DNA from: Chloroflexi bacterium UBA5177
Lineage (GTDB): Bacteria > Chloroflexota > UBA5177
NCBI GenBank assembly: GCA_002413265.1
Contig: DHWR01000240.1
Span: 1 to 14,581 of the forward strand
Direction of reading: 5' to 3'
Length of the DNA stretch: 14,581 nucleotides
Below, piece by piece: positions 13,078 to 14,581 of the stretch. Position numbers and translations under genes: made by a program. The notes beneath the pieces are model-generated. The model ran no database searches and was not told where the DNA came from. It was given only the letters and a program-made list of their open reading frames with translations. Each line of letters begins with the position of its first letter. The first letter of the stretch is position 1.

Positions 13078-14118
13078 ATGCGTGTCATCCCAGCCGCAGT
13101 GGTCCTTGCTGTCCTTTGCGTGGAGCCAGGGGCTGCTCACGTGAGCGCTCTGCCCCTTCGCGCGCAATCCGTTAGAAACGCCACCATCGTCCAGACCACA
13201 ACGCGTCAAATCCACCTCTCTTTGCAGCTTCAGAAAGCGGTCTACCCGCGTAACGCCCTCGTTCTCACCACTGTCAGACTGACCAATAACTCCGCTCGTC
13301 CCATAAGCACCTGGGACTGTCTCCGCAGCTCCCTCGGGGCCGAGGTCCCGAGGTCGAATGGGGAAGGTGACCTGTACCCGCCCTTGATCCCTCCACCAGG
13401 TGCGCCGTGGGCCGGCTGCCCTGGAGAGCTCGCCATGGGCGGCATCCGCCGCATGACGACCACCATTGCGGTGAGTCAGACCCTTACCCGCACGAGTTAC
13501 GTGGTATTACGTGGCCTGTCCGTTCGCGGCTGGGCACAGCTCATGACTTCCCCTGGTCAGGGCAAGCCCACCATGCTGCAAACCCCGCTCATCCACATCC
13601 ATCCGGCTCCGGCCGCCGGTCCTGCAGTTCGGCTGAGAACAGGACCGTCGATCTCTGTCCATGTGATACCCGTCACCGCCGGCGGCCCGCTTCTGTATTC
13701 CGAGTACGCATCATGTCGTACCCTTGAGCCTAACCGGCCCCTCACGGTGTCGGCCACATTTAGCCGGTGGTATCGCGCCTCGAAGACCGTCCTCTACCCC
13801 TTCCACCGGTCCTGCAGCTCTCTGCTCGAGTGGATGCTCTTCGTCGCGCAGCCAGGTCGCCCCATCGCGCGGGTCTACTACTGCGCCCAGCACGATCGCT
13901 GCATCTACGCCCCTCCCACCCCTCAAGAACTGGGAATAGCTCGCTGCAAAGTGGACATCGCCAGAGCCGTGGTTGGAGGTCACTTGCCGGCTTCCTCGGC
14001 GCGCTACGCGATTGGCATCAGCTCTGTGCTGCCCTCGAGCCTAACGCCCAGACAACAAGCGCTTGCAAAGAAATTCCGTGCTCGTTGCGCTGGGCTCTTG
14101 GCTCGTCGCTGCCTCTAG
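13078..14118 (+). CDS. Secreted cysteine-rich protein, unknown function
   Basis: A 346-aa protein with a signal peptide (MRVIPAAVVLAVLCVEPGAAHVSA) that decides the start; GGAG lies 5 nt before ATG 13078. The frame stays open upstream to TTG 12931, but that would bury the signal peptide. An N-terminal region (about 40-150) reads as an Ig-like strand pattern (IHLSLQLQKAVYPRNALVLTTVRLTNNSARPIS), reminiscent of BsuPI-type or similar secreted beta-sandwich domains, with a PPLIPPPGAPWAGCPG loop. The C-terminal part has many cysteines (ASC, RSC, YYC, RC, RC, AGC or similar, RRC), spaced for disulfides. There is no lipobox, anchor or sorting motif. I cannot assign a function. It stands alone between a gene-free stretch and the methyltransferase. 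Confidence 0.7.
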   Translation: MRVIPAAVVLAVLCVEPGAAHVSALPLRAQSVRNATIVQTTTRQIHLSLQLQKAVYPRNALVLTTVRLTNNSARPISTWDCLRSSLGAEVPRSNGEGDLYPPLIPPPGAPWAGCPGELAMGGIRRMTTTIAVSQTLTRTSYVVLRGLSVRGWAQLMTSPGQGKPTMLQTPLIHIHPAPAAGPAVRLRTGPSISVHVIPVTAGGPLLYSEYASCRTLEPNRPLTVSATFSRWYRASKTVLYPFHRSCSSLLEWMLFVAQPGRPIARVYYCAQHDRCIYAPPTPQELGIARCKVDIARAVVGGHLPASSARYAIGISSVLPSSLTPRQQALAKKFRARCAGLLARRCL

Positions 14119-14176
14119 CCCTGCACCTCCTCGCCAGTGCAGAGCGGCGGCCACTAAAAAGATCCCCGTATTCCTC

Positions 14177-14205
14177 CTTGCCAAGGCGCGTAGCGCGGGA
14201 GCAAG
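14177..14205. other. Hairpin downstream of the secreted protein gene
   Basis: CTTGC (14177-14181) pairs with GCAAG (14201-14205), enclosing an inner GCGC/GCGC stem (14186-14197) across a symmetric 4-nt internal loop. It lies 59 nt after the stop and may be a weak terminator; no clean T-tract follows. Its 12-mer core recurs at 1693-1704. Confidence 0.35.
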
Positions 14206-14302
14206 TGGCTTTGTCTGGTAATTGTGGCTTCGCCCTCCCATTGCGAAAATGCCTCATGTGCCAATCGATCCAGTTTCTCCTGCCCCCAGGACCTTTCTCC
14301 CT

Positions 14303-14581
14303 GTGACAAAAAGAAAAGCGCGACCGCCCATCGAGCTGGAGCTATCCCTCGGCGCCTGGTCCCCCAAAGGAAGCACCGTCGCGGAGCATGAAGGGCGGCG
14401 CATATCCATCGACGGCGGCATCCCCGGTGAGCGGGTCCTGGCCGAGGTCGACCGTCGATCCAGGCAGTGGCGTGGTGTGGTACGGGAGATGATCGATCCG
14501 GCCGCGTCTCGGGTGGCTCCTCCCTGCCCGTACTACCAGATGGGCTGCGGCGGCTGTCAGTGGCAGCACCTGGACTACGAG
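14303..14581 (+). CDS. 23S rRNA/tRNA (uracil-C5)-methyltransferase, RlmD/TrmA family, N-terminal part, truncated by window edge
   Basis: The first 93 codons of a SAM-dependent RNA m5U methyltransferase; the catalytic domain lies beyond the right edge. An N-terminal TRAM-like RNA-binding domain spans about 9-62 (ELSLGAWSPKGSTVAEHEGR, IDGGIPGERVLAEV, GVVREMIDP). Then comes the [4Fe-4S] cluster motif CPYYQMGCGGCQWQHLDYE with cysteines C75, C82 and C85, typical of RumA/RlmD-type enzymes; the fourth ligand would lie further on. The GTG start has only a weak SD (AGGA, 12 nt away) but gives the expected TRAM N-terminus. In actinobacteria and related lineages such genes usually serve as the single RlmD/RlmCD/TrmA-like enzyme; the exact target uridine cannot be told here. 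Confidence 0.9.
   Translation, partial: MTKRKARPPIELELSLGAWSPKGSTVAEHEGRRISIDGGIPGERVLAEVDRRSRQWRGVVREMIDPAASRVAPPCPYYQMGCGGCQWQHLDYE

Noticed and set aside
14119..14302. tRNA or small RNA gene between the secreted protein and the methyltransferase
   Set aside because: No cloverleaf, T-loop or CCA end can be found; only a short hairpin is visible.

Overview
The window is a 14.6 kb stretch of GC-rich bacterial chromosome. I see no mobile elements, tRNA or rRNA genes, or CRISPR arrays. Gene content is a mix of housekeeping genes (primary-type sigma factor, arginase, M20 peptidase, ComEC, an RlmD/TrmA-type RNA methyltransferase) and poorly characterised genes (secreted proteins, a YbjQ-domain cluster, an MMPL transporter). 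High GC, simple AGGAGG-type ribosome sites, TTG/GTG starts, an MMPL transporter and TxxTPTPVP-style secreted proteins suggest a high-GC soil-type Terrabacteria lineage (Actinomycetota, Chloroflexota, Dormibacterota or similar). That placement is inference; nothing here fixes the phylum.

Layout. 1-574 (-): N-terminal part of a SigA/RpoD-like sigma factor running off the left edge, with a strong extended -10 promoter at 710-738 and a hairpin in its leader. 787-1677 (+): arginase, divergent from the sigma gene. 1670-3043 (-): M20 metallopeptidase, convergent with arginase and overlapping it by 8 bp. 3274-5955 (+): three tightly spaced genes for secreted proteins of unknown function. The first two share a 13-nt leader element, and the third is built from an A-B-A'-B' internal duplication. 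5939-8152 (-): MMPL/RND-type exporter, convergent with the secreted-protein genes; a large nested inverted repeat lies in its last codons, just after the stop of the opposing gene. 8208-10517 (+): a small acidic/basic protein followed by two paralogous proteins, each with two YbjQ-like (DUF74) domains. 10551-12746 (+): ComEC-type DNA uptake channel whose metallo-beta-lactamase domain has lost every recognisable metal-binding motif. 12747-13077: gene-free stretch with imperfect direct repeats. 13078-14118 (+): Cys-rich secreted protein. 14303-end (+): N-terminus of an Fe-S, TRAM-containing RNA uracil methyltransferase, running off the right edge.

How the genes work together. Arginase and the M20 peptidase could both serve amino-acid or peptide catabolism, but they are on opposite strands and not co-transcribed. 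The three secreted proteins are probably one operon. The three genes of the YbjQ cluster are probably co-transcribed or at least functionally linked, and ComEC follows after only 33 nt, so it may be read from the same transcript. The best candidates for undescribed biology are the YbjQ-domain cluster and the three-gene secreted operon.
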